Source: Alphaproteobacteria bacterium
GTDB lineage: Bacteria; Pseudomonadota; Alphaproteobacteria; GCA-2731375
NCBI GenBank assembly: GCA_016776605.1
Contig: JADHTB010000008.1
Location: forward strand, 124,001 to 188,000
DNA length: 64,000 nt
Reading direction: 5' to 3'
In this document: piece after piece, positions 16,133-26,755 of the stretch
Layout of the letters: each line of letters begins with the position of its first letter
How positions within the stretch are numbered: the stretch's first letter is position 1
Made by a program: the position numbers and the translations under genes
The notes under the pieces: generated by a model
Databases searched by the model: none
What the model was told of the DNA's origin: nothing
Seen by the model: the letters and a program-made list of their open reading frames with translations, nothing else

Positions 16133-18838
16133 TTGCGCAGGGGTTCCGATATCGGTGTCGATGACATTGGACAGACCGGGTCTGGCATTACGCCCGGTGG
16201 CCATGGCGCTATTGGCATGGAACGCCCGTTAATCAAAAACACGAAGGCGCAATCGATACGTCTGTTCATACTTGCCGCCGTCATGGTTACGGTAATCGTA
16301 TCGGTCGCCAGCGTGTCACTTTCCCTGCTCTATCACTCTGAATTTGACCGGCAATCAGGGTTATTGCGGGATTTGGCCTTGGGCGAGGCACTACTAGTCG
16401 AGACGGTGATAACGGCCGAGCATAAGCTCCACGGGGCCCATGCGCCCGAGGCCATGCCAGCTGACACTCTGGGTAAATTGACCGAGAAACTGGCGCACCG
16501 TTTGCCTAAGGCAAATTTTAGTAAAAGTGGCGAATTCATCCTGACCTTCCGCCGGGGCAACCAAATTATTCTGTCCCGTCGCGGCGACCCGTTCGTGCCC
16601 GGCCCCACCCGCGCCGTGCCCATGAATTCAGATCTGGCGGTCCCGGCCCGCCTCGGCCTGTTGGGAAAATCGGGCGTCGTAACGGTCCTGGATTATGCCG
16701 GCGTGAAAGTTTTAGCCGCGTACGCGCCCGTCCCCGGATTTGGCTTGGCGGTGTTGGCAAAAATCGACTTGTCCGAGGTTCGACGGCCATTTCTGCTGGC
16801 TAGTGTCATAAGTTCCGGCGGCTTGATCCTCTTCCTGATCCTGGTCATAGGCGGTTGGTACCGTATCAACCAAAGTATGATGCAGCGCGATCGGGCCACG
16901 GCGCTGTTGGCGCAAAGCGAGGCACGCCTGTCCCGCGCCCAGCGGACCGCCAAACTGGGCGGCTGGCAATATGACTTTCTGACGCAGGAATTCAGCGCCA
17001 CGGAAGAAACTTATCGGCTTTGGGGCGTACCAAACGGCGGAATTAGGGATATCCTTGAAGCTTCAATAAGTTCAATTCGCCCTGACGACCGTATAGCCGC
17101 GCGCGAGGCCCGGCGCGCCGCGCTGAAAAACAGCCGCGACTATGGCATCGAATACCGCATCATCCGCCCGGATGGCCTGGAAGGCTATATCCACGAACAA
17201 GGTACCTTTGAATTCGACCGTCAGGGTATCCCTCTGCTCCTGTCCGGCACCGTGCACGATGTGACCGAGCGGCGGCAGACCGAGGACCGGCTGCGTCAAC
17301 AGGCCCAAATATTCGACCAGATTCACGACGCCGTTATCTATACCGATACCAAAGGCACGGTCTTGAGCTGGAACGATGGCGCGGTACGGCAATCGGGCTA
17401 CCGTGCCGAAGAAGCCATTGGCCGTAACCTTGATTTCTTCATCGCGCCTCAAGATAAGCGCCGGTTTTGGAGCGAGATGGCGCCCGTTGCCTACCGGGAA
17501 GGCAGCGCGCACTTCGACGTCTGGCTGCGCCACCAAACGGGCAGGCTTTTTCGCGGCCACAGTTCCGCCACCGTGGTGCGCGATCCACGGGGCAGCATTA
17601 TCGGAACGATTTCCTGCATCCTGGATGTAACCGAAAAATTCCGAACCGAAGAAGCCTTGCGCAACTCGGAAGAACGCCTGACGGGCATTCTGCGCATGGC
17701 ACCGGAAGCCGTGATCACCGTGGATACGGAACAGCGCATTACCCTATTTTCCGACAGTGCGGCGCGTATTTTTGGCTATGAGGCTTCCGAAATCATGGGC
17801 CAGCATTTGAAAAATCTAATTCCCGAAGGCGTTCGGGACCGGCACGATTCCCATGTACGGGATTTTGCGGACGGCACCGACGACCGCCGGGACCTCAACA
17901 AACAACGCGACATCTTCGGCCAGCGAAAAGACGGTAGTCTATTTCCAGCTCTAGCCAGCGTCTCCAAATTGCATCTGCCCAATGAAACCGTATTTACAGT
18001 CCTTTTGCACGATATCACTGAACGCAAGCAGGCAGAACAGGCCCTGATCGAAGCCAAGCATCAGGCGGAAGTCGCAAACCGTACAAAGTCGGACTTCCTG
18101 GCCCACATGAGTCACGAATTGCGTACGCCATTGAATGCGATACTTGGCTTTTCGCAAATGATGATGGCAGGCATGCTACCCAAGGACCGAATCGATAAGG
18201 TCCGCGAATACGCTACTGACATATTTGATAGCGGCACTCACCTGCTTGCGGTCATCAATGATCTGTTGGATCTGGCCAAGATTGAAGCAGGTCATACGGA
18301 CCTGGAGGAAGACGAAGTCGATCTTTGTGAGGTTATCGAAACAAGCCTGCGGCAGGTGGATGGCCGCGCCCGCGACGCCGGCCTGCGGGTCGTCAACAAT
18401 GTGCATGGCGATATGCCGCTGTTGTGGGCGGATGAGCGAAAATTAAAGCAGGTTGTGCTGAACCTGCTGTCGAATGCGGTCAAGTTCACTCCCAGGCATG
18501 GGAAGATCGAAGTGACGGCGGGCGTGCACGAAAATGGCCGCGTAGAGCTGTCGGTGCGCGACACGGGTGACGGCATGACAGCGGCCGAAGTGGAACTATC
18601 CCTGCAACCGTTTGGCCAAATTGATAATGCTTTGACCCGCGATCATGAAGGCACCGGCCTGGGCTTGCCCCTGTCCCGATCGCTTTGCCAGCTACATGGC
18701 GGTGACTTGGAAATAAACAGTGTCAAACGTGTAGGCACCACCGTATTGGTCTATCTACCCCAAGAACGCGTTTTATCGGCCCATGATCCGCGAACGGCGG
18801 CGAACGGCGAACTGGCGGCACCCGAGACGATTGTTTAA
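16133..18838 (+). CDS. Membrane-bound multi-PAS hybrid-less sensor histidine kinase
   Basis: Two-component sensor of 901 residues. TM1 (about 42-63) and TM2 (about 222-242) flank a periplasmic sensor of about 160 residues. Three PAS units follow, starting near residues 275 (PAS_3-like GGWQYDF), 392 (FDQIHDAVIYTDTKGTVLSW) and 515 (RMAPEAVITVDTEQRI), each closed by a PAC-like DVTERRQ, DVTEKFR or DITERKQ. The HisKA phospho-acceptor is His661 in FLAHMSHELRTPLN. The ATPase domain has NLLSNAVKFT, RDTGDGM and GTGLGLPLS. There is no receiver domain and no response regulator gene nearby, so its partner lies elsewhere. The TTG start is supported by AGGAGAGG upstream; ATG 16217 is an alternative. Confidence 0.9.
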   Translation: MRRGSDIGVDDIGQTGSGITPGGHGAIGMERPLIKNTKAQSIRLFILAAVMVTVIVSVASVSLSLLYHSEFDRQSGLLRDLALGEALLVETVITAEHKLHGAHAPEAMPADTLGKLTEKLAHRLPKANFSKSGEFILTFRRGNQIILSRRGDPFVPGPTRAVPMNSDLAVPARLGLLGKSGVVTVLDYAGVKVLAAYAPVPGFGLAVLAKIDLSEVRRPFLLASVISSGGLILFLILVIGGWYRINQSMMQRDRATALLAQSEARLSRAQRTAKLGGWQYDFLTQEFSATEETYRLWGVPNGGIRDILEASISSIRPDDRIAAREARRAALKNSRDYGIEYRIIRPDGLEGYIHEQGTFEFDRQGIPLLLSGTVHDVTERRQTEDRLRQQAQIFDQIHDAVIYTDTKGTVLSWNDGAVRQSGYRAEEAIGRNLDFFIAPQDKRRFWSEMAPVAYREGSAHFDVWLRHQTGRLFRGHSSATVVRDPRGSIIGTISCILDVTEKFRTEEALRNSEERLTGILRMAPEAVITVDTEQRITLFSDSAARIFGYEASEIMGQHLKNLIPEGVRDRHDSHVRDFADGTDDRRDLNKQRDIFGQRKDGSLFPALASVSKLHLPNETVFTVLLHDITERKQAEQALIEAKHQAEVANRTKSDFLAHMSHELRTPLNAILGFSQMMMAGMLPKDRIDKVREYATDIFDSGTHLLAVINDLLDLAKIEAGHTDLEEDEVDLCEVIETSLRQVDGRARDAGLRVVNNVHGDMPLLWADERKLKQVVLNLLSNAVKFTPRHGKIEVTAGVHENGRVELSVRDTGDGMTAAEVELSLQPFGQIDNALTRDHEGTGLGLPLSRSLCQLHGGDLEINSVKRVGTTVLVYLPQERVLSAHDPRTAANGELAAPETIV

Positions 18839-18888
18839 AATAGCGGAACGGGTATCTGGGAAGCGTCGGGTTAGGGGTACAAGCATAT

Positions 18889-20466
18889 ATGACAAATGAG
18901 CGCCCGATTGCCGCCACCTTTGACTACATCATTGTCGGCGGCGGCTCCGCCGGGGCGACCTTGGCGGCGCGGCTGAGCGAGGATGCCGCCACCCGCGTGC
19001 TGCTTTTGGAAGCTGGGCGCGATTTTCGTAGCGCCGAGACGCCGGAACATATCCAGATCCCGAACCCGCTTAGAGCCATCGAGGATGACGATTACCGCTG
19101 GCCGAAGCTAATGGCGCGGCGCACCTCGACGCAGGAGCCACGCATTCTATGGCGTGGCCGCGCCATGGGTGGCAGCTCAACCATCAATGGCCAAATAGCC
19201 ATCCGCGCCATCCCGGAGGATTTTGAACGCTGGGCGGCATTGGGCTGTCACGGCTGGGGTTGGGATGACGTTCTGCCATATTTTTGCAAACTGGAAGATG
19301 ACGTCGATTTTGGCGATGCGCCCTATCATGGTTCGGGCGGACCGATACCGGTCTACCGGGCCCCGGTGGAAGCCTGGGGGCATGTTGACCGGGGCCTGAT
19401 GCAGGCTGGCATGGCGCTTGGTTATGGCTGGTGCGACGACCACAATGCGCCCGAGGGTACGGGCGTTTCCCCCTATGCCATCAATAGCCGCAACAACCGG
19501 CGGGTTTCAACCAATGACGGCTATCTGGAACCGGCGCGGGAACGCAAAAATCTAACCATTATCGGCGATGCCCTGGTTGATGGCCTGACCTTCGAGGGCA
19601 ACCGCCATCGCGCCAACGGCGTGACGGTCACAATTGGCGGCCAACAACAGTCCTTTCGCGCCGAACGGGAAACCATTCTGGCGGCAGGCGCCATTCACAG
19701 CCCGGCAATCCTACAGCGCGCGGGCATTGGCCCTGGCGCGCTGTTGCAAAGCCTGGGCATTCCGGTCCGGGTGGATCGCCCCGTAGGTCTACACCTGTTG
19801 GACCATCCAATCGTGGCAATCAATTTAAGCCTGAAGGCAACGGCGCGCGCCACCACTTTGGTGCATCGCCACACCAATTGCTGCCTCCGCTATGCATCCG
19901 GTCTGCCTGGGACCGGCCGCAACGACATGATTATGATCGCCGGCAACCTTCGGGCCCATGAACAGGGCGATTATGATCTGGGGCGGATCGCCGTATCCGT
20001 CTATCAAAGTTACAGCGAAGGCGAGGTCGCCATTATCAGCCCCGATGCCGGGCTCGACCCGCGTGTCGATGAATGCATGCTCTCGGATGAACGGGACTTC
20101 ATCCGATTACGCGACGGTGTCGCGCGTCTGACCGCCCTTGGCCGACATGCCGCCCTACAGGATATCAGCCACGATATCAGCTATGGCTATAGCGGTATTC
20201 CGATAACCAAGACACCTTCAGCCCAAGATTTGGACGACTGGATTATGGCGGAATGCAGCGACGCACAGCACGCCATCGGCACCTGCCGCATGGGACCGGT
20301 GGATGATCCACAAAGTATTGTGGACGCCGATTGCCGCGTCATCGGCTGTCAGGACCTGCGGGTTATTGACGCCTCGATCATGGCGGACAACGTCCGCGCC
20401 AACACCCATCTGACCACGGTCATGATCGCGGAAAAAATGGCTGATCGTCTCCGTGGCCTAATCTGA
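18889..20466 (+). CDS. GMC family FAD-dependent oxidoreductase
   Basis: Glucose-methanol-choline oxidoreductase, choline dehydrogenase-like (525 residues), oxidising an alcohol to aldehyde or ketone with FAD. The dinucleotide fold is YIIVGGGSAGATLAARLSED; the GMC signature 1 region is RGRAMGGSSTINGQIAIR and signature 2 is ETILAAGAIHSPAILQRAGI. The catalytic-side C terminus shows QHAIGTCRMG and VRANTHLTTVMIAEKMAD, where the usual Asn-Thr-Asn is Asn-Thr-His. No aldehyde dehydrogenase is adjacent. It follows the histidine kinase by 50 bases and may be an independent unit. Substrate unknown. Confidence 0.9.
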   Translation: MTNERPIAATFDYIIVGGGSAGATLAARLSEDAATRVLLLEAGRDFRSAETPEHIQIPNPLRAIEDDDYRWPKLMARRTSTQEPRILWRGRAMGGSSTINGQIAIRAIPEDFERWAALGCHGWGWDDVLPYFCKLEDDVDFGDAPYHGSGGPIPVYRAPVEAWGHVDRGLMQAGMALGYGWCDDHNAPEGTGVSPYAINSRNNRRVSTNDGYLEPARERKNLTIIGDALVDGLTFEGNRHRANGVTVTIGGQQQSFRAERETILAAGAIHSPAILQRAGIGPGALLQSLGIPVRVDRPVGLHLLDHPIVAINLSLKATARATTLVHRHTNCCLRYASGLPGTGRNDMIMIAGNLRAHEQGDYDLGRIAVSVYQSYSEGEVAIISPDAGLDPRVDECMLSDERDFIRLRDGVARLTALGRHAALQDISHDISYGYSGIPITKTPSAQDLDDWIMAECSDAQHAIGTCRMGPVDDPQSIVDADCRVIGCQDLRVIDASIMADNVRANTHLTTVMIAEKMADRLRGLI

Positions 20467-20493
20467 TAGCGCCGCGCCATGCATAAATGGTGC

Positions 20494-20520
20494 TTCTCTC
20501 ATTAATTCGGAATTGCTCTA
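20494..20520. repeat. Partial copy of the 104-bp structured repeat
   Basis: TCTCATTAATTCGGAATTGC followed by TCTA is identical to the last part of the full repeats at 24924, 33103 and 34126. It lies 28 bases after the GMC oxidoreductase stop, again at a gene 3' end. The left part of the element is missing. Confidence 0.7.
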
Positions 20521-20521
20521 A

Positions 20522-21808
<1,287 letters not shown>

Positions 21809-21819
21809 GGAATACATAA

Positions 21820-22749
21820 ATGTCACTAAAAATCGCGGTCATGGGGGCGGGCGGTATTGGCGGCTATTACGGTGGCCGGCTTGCCGCATCTGGTGCGGAT
21901 GTCACTTTCATCGCCAGGGGCGCGCATCTGGCGGCCATGCAAAAAGATGGCCTGCGCATCATCTCTCCCCTGGGCGATGTCCATATTCCTTCCGTCAAGG
22001 CCACCGACGATCCAGGCAGCATCGGCCCGGTCGATATCGTTATGTTCTGCGTCAAACTGTACGACGTGGATGAGGCGAGCGAACTTTGCCGGCCACTGAT
22101 CGGCCCGGACACGGCGGTGATCTCGTTCCTTAACGGCATCGATTCCGAGGCGCGCATGCAAGCTATCCTGGGCGCCGACGCGGTGGTCGGCGGCGTGGCG
22201 CAGATCCCCTCCAATATCCGCGAACCCGGGGTGATTGAACACAAGGCGGAATTCGCGGTTCTGGAGTTTGGGGAACTGGACGGCCGTGAGAGCCCGCGCC
22301 TGAAGCGGTTTCACGACACCTGTACCGACGCCGGCATCCAGAGCTATCTGGTCAGTAATATCGAGGCGGCGATCTGGCTGAAATTTGCCATCCTTGTGCC
22401 CTTTGCCACGGCCTGCTGCCTGACCCGCCTGCCCGGCAAAATCCTGATCCAAGAGCCCGCCGTCCAGGAACTGGCCTTCGCGGCCATGCGGGAAATAATC
22501 GCCCTGGCGGAAGCCAAAGGTGTGCCCCTGCCACCAGATGCCCTGCAATCCCGTATGGACATGTTGAACAATTTCGCAAATGCAAAACCATCCATGCTAG
22601 TTGATCTACAGGGCAAGAGGCGCATCGAACTGGAAGGTTTGCACGGCGCCGTGGTGCGGATGGGCGCGGAATTTGGTGTGCCAACCCCTGTTCACAAGGT
22701 TGCCTACGCCGCCCTGAAACCATATGTGAACGGCCCGCCAGAAGAGTAA
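21820..22749 (+). CDS. panE: Ketopantoate reductase family (2-dehydropantoate 2-reductase)
   Basis: NADPH-dependent reductase of the ApbA/PanE family, normally reducing 2-dehydropantoate to pantoate in coenzyme A biosynthesis. The Rossmann start KIAVMGAGGIGGYYGGRLA and VDIVMFCVKLYD are diagnostic. The catalytic lysine equivalent lies in IEAAIWLKFAILVPF, and the C-terminal domain contains the conserved KPSMLVDLQGKRRIELEGL with the glutamate. Family members are often recruited to other 2-oxoacid reductions and genomes usually carry several, so the panE name is tentative. It follows the aminotransferase by 11 bases. Confidence 0.82.
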   Translation: MSLKIAVMGAGGIGGYYGGRLAASGADVTFIARGAHLAAMQKDGLRIISPLGDVHIPSVKATDDPGSIGPVDIVMFCVKLYDVDEASELCRPLIGPDTAVISFLNGIDSEARMQAILGADAVVGGVAQIPSNIREPGVIEHKAEFAVLEFGELDGRESPRLKRFHDTCTDAGIQSYLVSNIEAAIWLKFAILVPFATACCLTRLPGKILIQEPAVQELAFAAMREIIALAEAKGVPLPPDALQSRMDMLNNFANAKPSMLVDLQGKRRIELEGLHGAVVRMGAEFGVPTPVHKVAYAALKPYVNGPPEE

Positions 22750-22760
22750 ATAGCGGTTCT

Positions 22761-22783
22761 GGCATTTTTTTTTGCGAAATGCC
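22761..22783 (+). terminator. Hairpin downstream of panE
   Basis: GGCATTT and AAATGCC form a 7-bp stem with a 9-base T-rich loop 12 bases after the panE stop. No strong T-run follows the stem, so it is a weak terminator candidate. Confidence 0.35.
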
Positions 22784-22899
22784 TTGCGCCCGGCCCCTCG
22801 CCATTGATTAAATTGAACTCTGGTAGCGCACGGCAGGCCGTTATCCAGAAATCGGCCCCCGACTACCCTTGTGATGGACAGCATGGATAGGGCAGCAAC

Positions 22900-24927
22900 A
22901 TGACCAACAGCAAACCCACCGGCCCCCGCAGCGTCGCGTTAATCGGCCCATATTTATCGGGCAAGACCACGCTGCTTGAAGGTCTTTTGCACACTTCCGG
23001 CACCATCGGACGCAAAGGCTCGGTCACCGAGGGCAACACGGTTGGTGATAGCGTGCCTGAGTCCCGCAGCCGCAATATGAGCACCGAGGTCAATGTCGCC
23101 ACGGCCCGGTTCATGGATGATGAAATTACATTTCTGGACTGCCCCGGGTCCATTGAACTGCTGCAGGAAAGCCTGTTCGTGCTGCCGGGCGTCGATGCCG
23201 CCGTCGTGGTCTGCGAGCCCGACAAGGACAAGGCCCAGGCCCTGGCGCCGCTGTTGCATACGCTGGATGAATTGGGCATCCCCCGTATGCTGTTTGTGAA
23301 CAAAATCGACAAGGCAACCATTACCGTACAGGCCTTGCTGGACGCCTTGCAGCCGATCTCGTCCAAACCGCTGGTACTGCGCCACATTCCCGTACAGGAA
23401 GGCGACGAGATCACCGGCTACATCGATTTAGCCTCGGAGCGTGCCTATCACTACCAAGCCAGGCAGGTGTCAAAGGTCGTGGAATTGCCCGGTACCGCGG
23501 CAGACGCCTTCGGCGAGGCGCGCTACGGCATGTTGGAGGCTTTGGCGGATTTTGATGACGGCCTGATGGAAAAGGTATTGGAGGACGTCACGCCGGAAAA
23601 AGACGAATTGTACGCCAATTTGACCAAGGACTTTCAGAACGGCGAGATCGTTCCGGTCTTCCTGGGCGCGGCGGAACAAGGCGGCGGACTATTCCGCCTG
23701 TTGAAAGCGCTGCGGCACGAAGTACCAAGCGCCGGTGCGGCAGCCGCCCGCGTGGGTGCCGATGGCGCCACCGGCACGCTGGCTCAGGTATTGAAGACCT
23801 ATCACACACAGCATGGTGGAAAAATATCCATCGCCAGGGTTTGGGCCGGGGAACTGAAAGACGGCATGACCCTGAATGGCCAACGGGTTTCCGGCATTTT
23901 CCGTATGATGGGGCATGATCAGGAGAAAGTTTCCACCGCCAAACCGGGCGAGGTAATCGGTCTGGGCCGCATGGAAGAGGTGGTGACCGGTGAAACCTTG
24001 TCGGACAGTGGCGCGGATGCTTTGCCGACGGCGGAGATATTGGCACCGGTCTATTCTCAGGCGATCGCCGCCGTGCGCCGGGATGACGAGGTCAAGCTAT
24101 CCACCGCCCTGGCCAAGGTGGGCGACGAAGATCCGTCGATTTATACCGGCCAGGACTCCGCCACCCATCAACTGATCATGCACGGCCAAGGTGATATCCA
24201 CCTGAAAATCGCCATGGACCGGCTGCGAAACAAATATGGCCTGGAAGTCACATCGGAGAGGCCAAAAGTGCCTTATATGGAGGCTATCCGCAAAAGCGTG
24301 GAGCAGCATGGCCGGCACAAAAAGCAATCAGGCGGGCATGGCCAGTTCGGTGATGTGCATCTGCGGATAAAGCCGTTGCCCCGCGGCTCCGGGTTTGAAT
24401 TCGTGGACAAGATCGTCGGTGGCGCGATACCGCGGCAATATATTCCGGCGGTCGAAGCGGGCATCAAGGAATACCTGAACAAGGGACCCTTGGGCTTTCC
24501 CGTCGTGGATCTTTCGGTGACCGTATTCGACGGTCAGTATCATGCGGTTGATTCCTCCGAAATCGCCTTCAAGACGGCCGCCCGCATCGCCATGAACGAT
24601 GGTATGAAACTGTGCGGGCCCGTCCTGTTGGAACCGATCCTGCGGGTGGACATCACCGCACCTTCAGAGCATACGCCCAAGGTCAATGCCATTGTATCGG
24701 CACGGCGCGGTCAGATCCTGAGCTTTGATACGCGCCAGGGCTGGACCGGTTGGGACGTGGTATCGGCCCACATGCCACAGTCGGAATTACATGACCTGAT
24801 CATCGAATTACGTTCTGCCACCCAGGGCACGGGCAGCTATAGTGCCACCTTCGACCACTTGCAGGAATTAACCGGGCGCCTGGCGGATGACGTCGTGACC
24901 GCCCATAATGAAGATGTAGCGGCCTAG
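22900..24927 (+). CDS. Elongation factor G-like translational GTPase
   Basis: EF-G-like protein (675 residues) of the paralogous group found in many alphaproteobacteria beside the true FusA. GTPase motifs: G1 is GPYLSGKTTL, G3 DCPGS and G4 NKID. The switch I region (SRSRNMSTEVNVATARF) is shortened relative to FusA. Domains II to V follow, including GGHGQFGDVHLRIKPLPRGS, typical of domain IV. The precise role is unproven for the group. Because the G3 motif is DCPGS and not the DTPGH of EF-G, the catalytic His of switch II is missing, which argues for slow or different GTP hydrolysis. The TAG stop is supplied by the 104-bp repeat that begins there. Confidence 0.9.
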   Translation: MTNSKPTGPRSVALIGPYLSGKTTLLEGLLHTSGTIGRKGSVTEGNTVGDSVPESRSRNMSTEVNVATARFMDDEITFLDCPGSIELLQESLFVLPGVDAAVVVCEPDKDKAQALAPLLHTLDELGIPRMLFVNKIDKATITVQALLDALQPISSKPLVLRHIPVQEGDEITGYIDLASERAYHYQARQVSKVVELPGTAADAFGEARYGMLEALADFDDGLMEKVLEDVTPEKDELYANLTKDFQNGEIVPVFLGAAEQGGGLFRLLKALRHEVPSAGAAAARVGADGATGTLAQVLKTYHTQHGGKISIARVWAGELKDGMTLNGQRVSGIFRMMGHDQEKVSTAKPGEVIGLGRMEEVVTGETLSDSGADALPTAEILAPVYSQAIAAVRRDDEVKLSTALAKVGDEDPSIYTGQDSATHQLIMHGQGDIHLKIAMDRLRNKYGLEVTSERPKVPYMEAIRKSVEQHGRHKKQSGGHGQFGDVHLRIKPLPRGSGFEFVDKIVGGAIPRQYIPAVEAGIKEYLNKGPLGFPVVDLSVTVFDGQYHAVDSSEIAFKTAARIAMNDGMKLCGPVLLEPILRVDITAPSEHTPKVNAIVSARRGQILSFDTRQGWTGWDVVSAHMPQSELHDLIIELRSATQGTGSYSATFDHLQELTGRLADDVVTAHNEDVAA

Positions 24928-25028
24928 AGCATTTTCATTCTGAAAATGCTTAGATCTTTAGAATTAGAGCAATTTTTCCAATCACTTAGAATCGCTTCGC
25001 GATTCTCATTAATTCGGAATTGCTCTAG
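24924..25028. repeat. 104-bp structured repeat, copy A
   Basis: Bounded by CTAGAGC and GCTCTAG. It contains three nested stems: AGCATTTTC/GAAAATGCT (24928-24950), TAGAGCAATT/AATTGCTCTA (24965-25027) and, inside that, AGAATCGC-TTC-GCGATTCT (24988-25006). Copies B (33103-33206) and C (34126-34228, inverted) are nearly identical, and a partial copy lies at 20494. It starts with the stop codon of the EF-G-like gene. No transposase is present; it looks like a REP- or MITE-like element used as a 3' end structure. Confidence 0.85.
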
Positions 25029-25071
25029 CAGATCGGCTGGGCCGTAAGAGGAACCACAGGGGAGAATTACT

Positions 25072-25869
25072 TTGCAACCATCCGCAGCCGCGGAAGCGGC
25101 GGAAATATTGGCTCAGGCGCGCCGTAGCGGCCTGAATATCGACGGCCTGCCGAGCAATTTGCAACCACAGACTCTTGACGATGCCTATCAAATTCAGAAC
25201 GCACTGATCCCCTTGATCGAGGAACTCTCGAACGGTCGGCGTCTGGGCTACAAAGGTGGCGCAACGGCGGAGGCACCGCAAAAACTATTGGGCCTGGATC
25301 ATCCGTTCCTGGGCGTACTGGTTTCGTCCTATATGTTGAAAAGCGGCGATACGATCCCGGCGGCGGCTTGCAAAGCCAAATTGCTGGAAGTGGAATTCGC
25401 CTTTCGCATGGCCGAAGACCTCCCCCCCGCTGCCGCGCCTTACGACGTGGGTGGCGTATTGGCGGCCGTGGGCAGCTTCATAACCTCTATCGAAGTTGTC
25501 GATTTGCGCTATACCGGCGGCATGGCGGCAGGCGGTTTGCAGGTTATCGCCGACAATTCCGCCGCCGGCTTTTGGCTGGCCGGTGCGGAGTTTGAAGATC
25601 TGGATGCTGTCGACTTTGAAGATTTCCCGGTCACTTTGCACATCAACGGCAAACTGGCGGCGGAAGGCAACAGCGCCAACGTATTGGGCAACCCCTTGAA
25701 CTCTTTGACCTGGTTGGCCAATACCTTGTGCCAGCAGGGCAGCGGGCTGAAAGCGGGCGAAATCATCACCGCCGGGTCCTGTATCGCGCCAACCCCGGCC
25801 CAGGCCGGCGACGAGGCCGTCGCCGACTTTGGCGAGCTGGGGAAGGTCACGGTCCGCTTCGGCACATAG
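25072..25869 (+). CDS. 2-keto-4-pentenoate hydratase family protein (first paralogue)
   Basis: FAH-superfamily hydratase related to MhpD/XylJ, which adds water to 2-hydroxypenta-2,4-dienoate in meta-cleavage pathways; related decarboxylases act on 4-oxalocrotonate. Visible signatures: LGYKGGATAEAPQKLLGL, LEVEFAFRMAEDLP (metal-binding Glu), SIEVVDLRYTGG, VIADNSAAGFWLAG and the ending GEIITAGSC. The TTG start is supported by an AGGGGAG upstream and by the preceding repeat, which leaves no room for an earlier start. The next paralogue starts 4 bases after the stop. No ring-cleavage dioxygenase is adjacent, so the in vivo substrate is open. Confidence 0.82.
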   Translation: MQPSAAAEAAEILAQARRSGLNIDGLPSNLQPQTLDDAYQIQNALIPLIEELSNGRRLGYKGGATAEAPQKLLGLDHPFLGVLVSSYMLKSGDTIPAAACKAKLLEVEFAFRMAEDLPPAAAPYDVGGVLAAVGSFITSIEVVDLRYTGGMAAGGLQVIADNSAAGFWLAGAEFEDLDAVDFEDFPVTLHINGKLAAEGNSANVLGNPLNSLTWLANTLCQQGSGLKAGEIITAGSCIAPTPAQAGDEAVADFGELGKVTVRFGT

Positions 25870-25873
25870 CTTC

Positions 25874-26668
25874 ATGGAACCGAGGCAACTCGACCAAGCC
25901 GCCCTGCTGTTATTGCAGGCGCGGCTTGGTCGCCAGCGCATGGCGGCCCTGCCCGATGATTGCCGGCCCAGGGACGAGGCCGAGGCCTATCTGATCCAGG
26001 ATCGCTTTGTGGACGGCATGCTGGCCCACTATGGCGGCGATATTATTGGCTACAAGGCCGGCTGCACCAACGTCACGGCGCAACGGCAATTGGGCCTGTC
26101 CTCGCCCTTCGGCGGCCCCTTGCTATCGGCCTTTGTCATGACCTCTCCGGCGGAAATATCGGCCGCGGACGGCTTCATGCGCATGATTGAGGCGGAAATT
26201 GGTTTTCGCCTGGGCCAGGATCTCCCCCCCGCCGACGCTCCCTACGAGGCGGCAACGGTGGCCCCGGCCCTCGCCACCGCCTTCGGCGCCATCGAAGTGG
26301 TGGATTCCCGCTATGACGATTGGACCACGGCCGGCGGGCCACAGTTGATCGCCGATAATGTCTGCACCGGCTTTTGGGTTTATGGCGATGAGATCACCGA
26401 CATCGGCAGCCTGGATCTGGCCGACCATCCGGTTCGGGTCCGGCGTAACGGCGCCTGGGCCGAGCTGGGCAATAGCGCCAACGTGTTAGGCAATCCCCTG
26501 CACGTAGTCGCCTGGTTGGCCAATCACCTTATCGCCAGGGGCACCTATCTGAAAGCCGGCCAATTGCTGACCACGGGCACCATGATCGCCGTCAACGGCG
26601 CGGAAAAAGGCGACGTCGTCGAAGCGGACTTTGGCGCCTTGGGCATGGTTAAGGTTTCGTTCCTTTAG
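25874..26668 (+). CDS. 2-keto-4-pentenoate hydratase family protein (second paralogue)
   Basis: Tandem homologue of the preceding gene with the same order of motifs: IGYKAGCTNVTAQRQLGL, MIEAEIGFRLGQDLPPADAPY (metal Glu), AIEVVDSRYDDW, LIADNVCTGFWVYG, ELGNSANVLGNPLHVVAWLAN and QLLTTGTMIAV. The two genes share the LGNP and LPPA..APY blocks but differ over most of the length, so the duplication is old. The ATG at 25874 is chosen because it follows the first gene's stop directly; an in-frame opening inside that gene is unlikely. The pair could form a heteromer, as hydratase and decarboxylase do in meta-cleavage pathways. Confidence 0.82.
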   Translation: MEPRQLDQAALLLLQARLGRQRMAALPDDCRPRDEAEAYLIQDRFVDGMLAHYGGDIIGYKAGCTNVTAQRQLGLSSPFGGPLLSAFVMTSPAEISAADGFMRMIEAEIGFRLGQDLPPADAPYEAATVAPALATAFGAIEVVDSRYDDWTTAGGPQLIADNVCTGFWVYGDEITDIGSLDLADHPVRVRRNGAWAELGNSANVLGNPLHVVAWLANHLIARGTYLKAGQLLTTGTMIAVNGAEKGDVVEADFGALGMVKVSFL

Positions 26669-26755
26669 ATCACGGTAGATTGAAGCGACAAACTTCGTTT
26701 TTCACCTTAAATGGAAATCCAGCGAAGTGAATAGCAGACAGGGGTAGGGGTCTTT

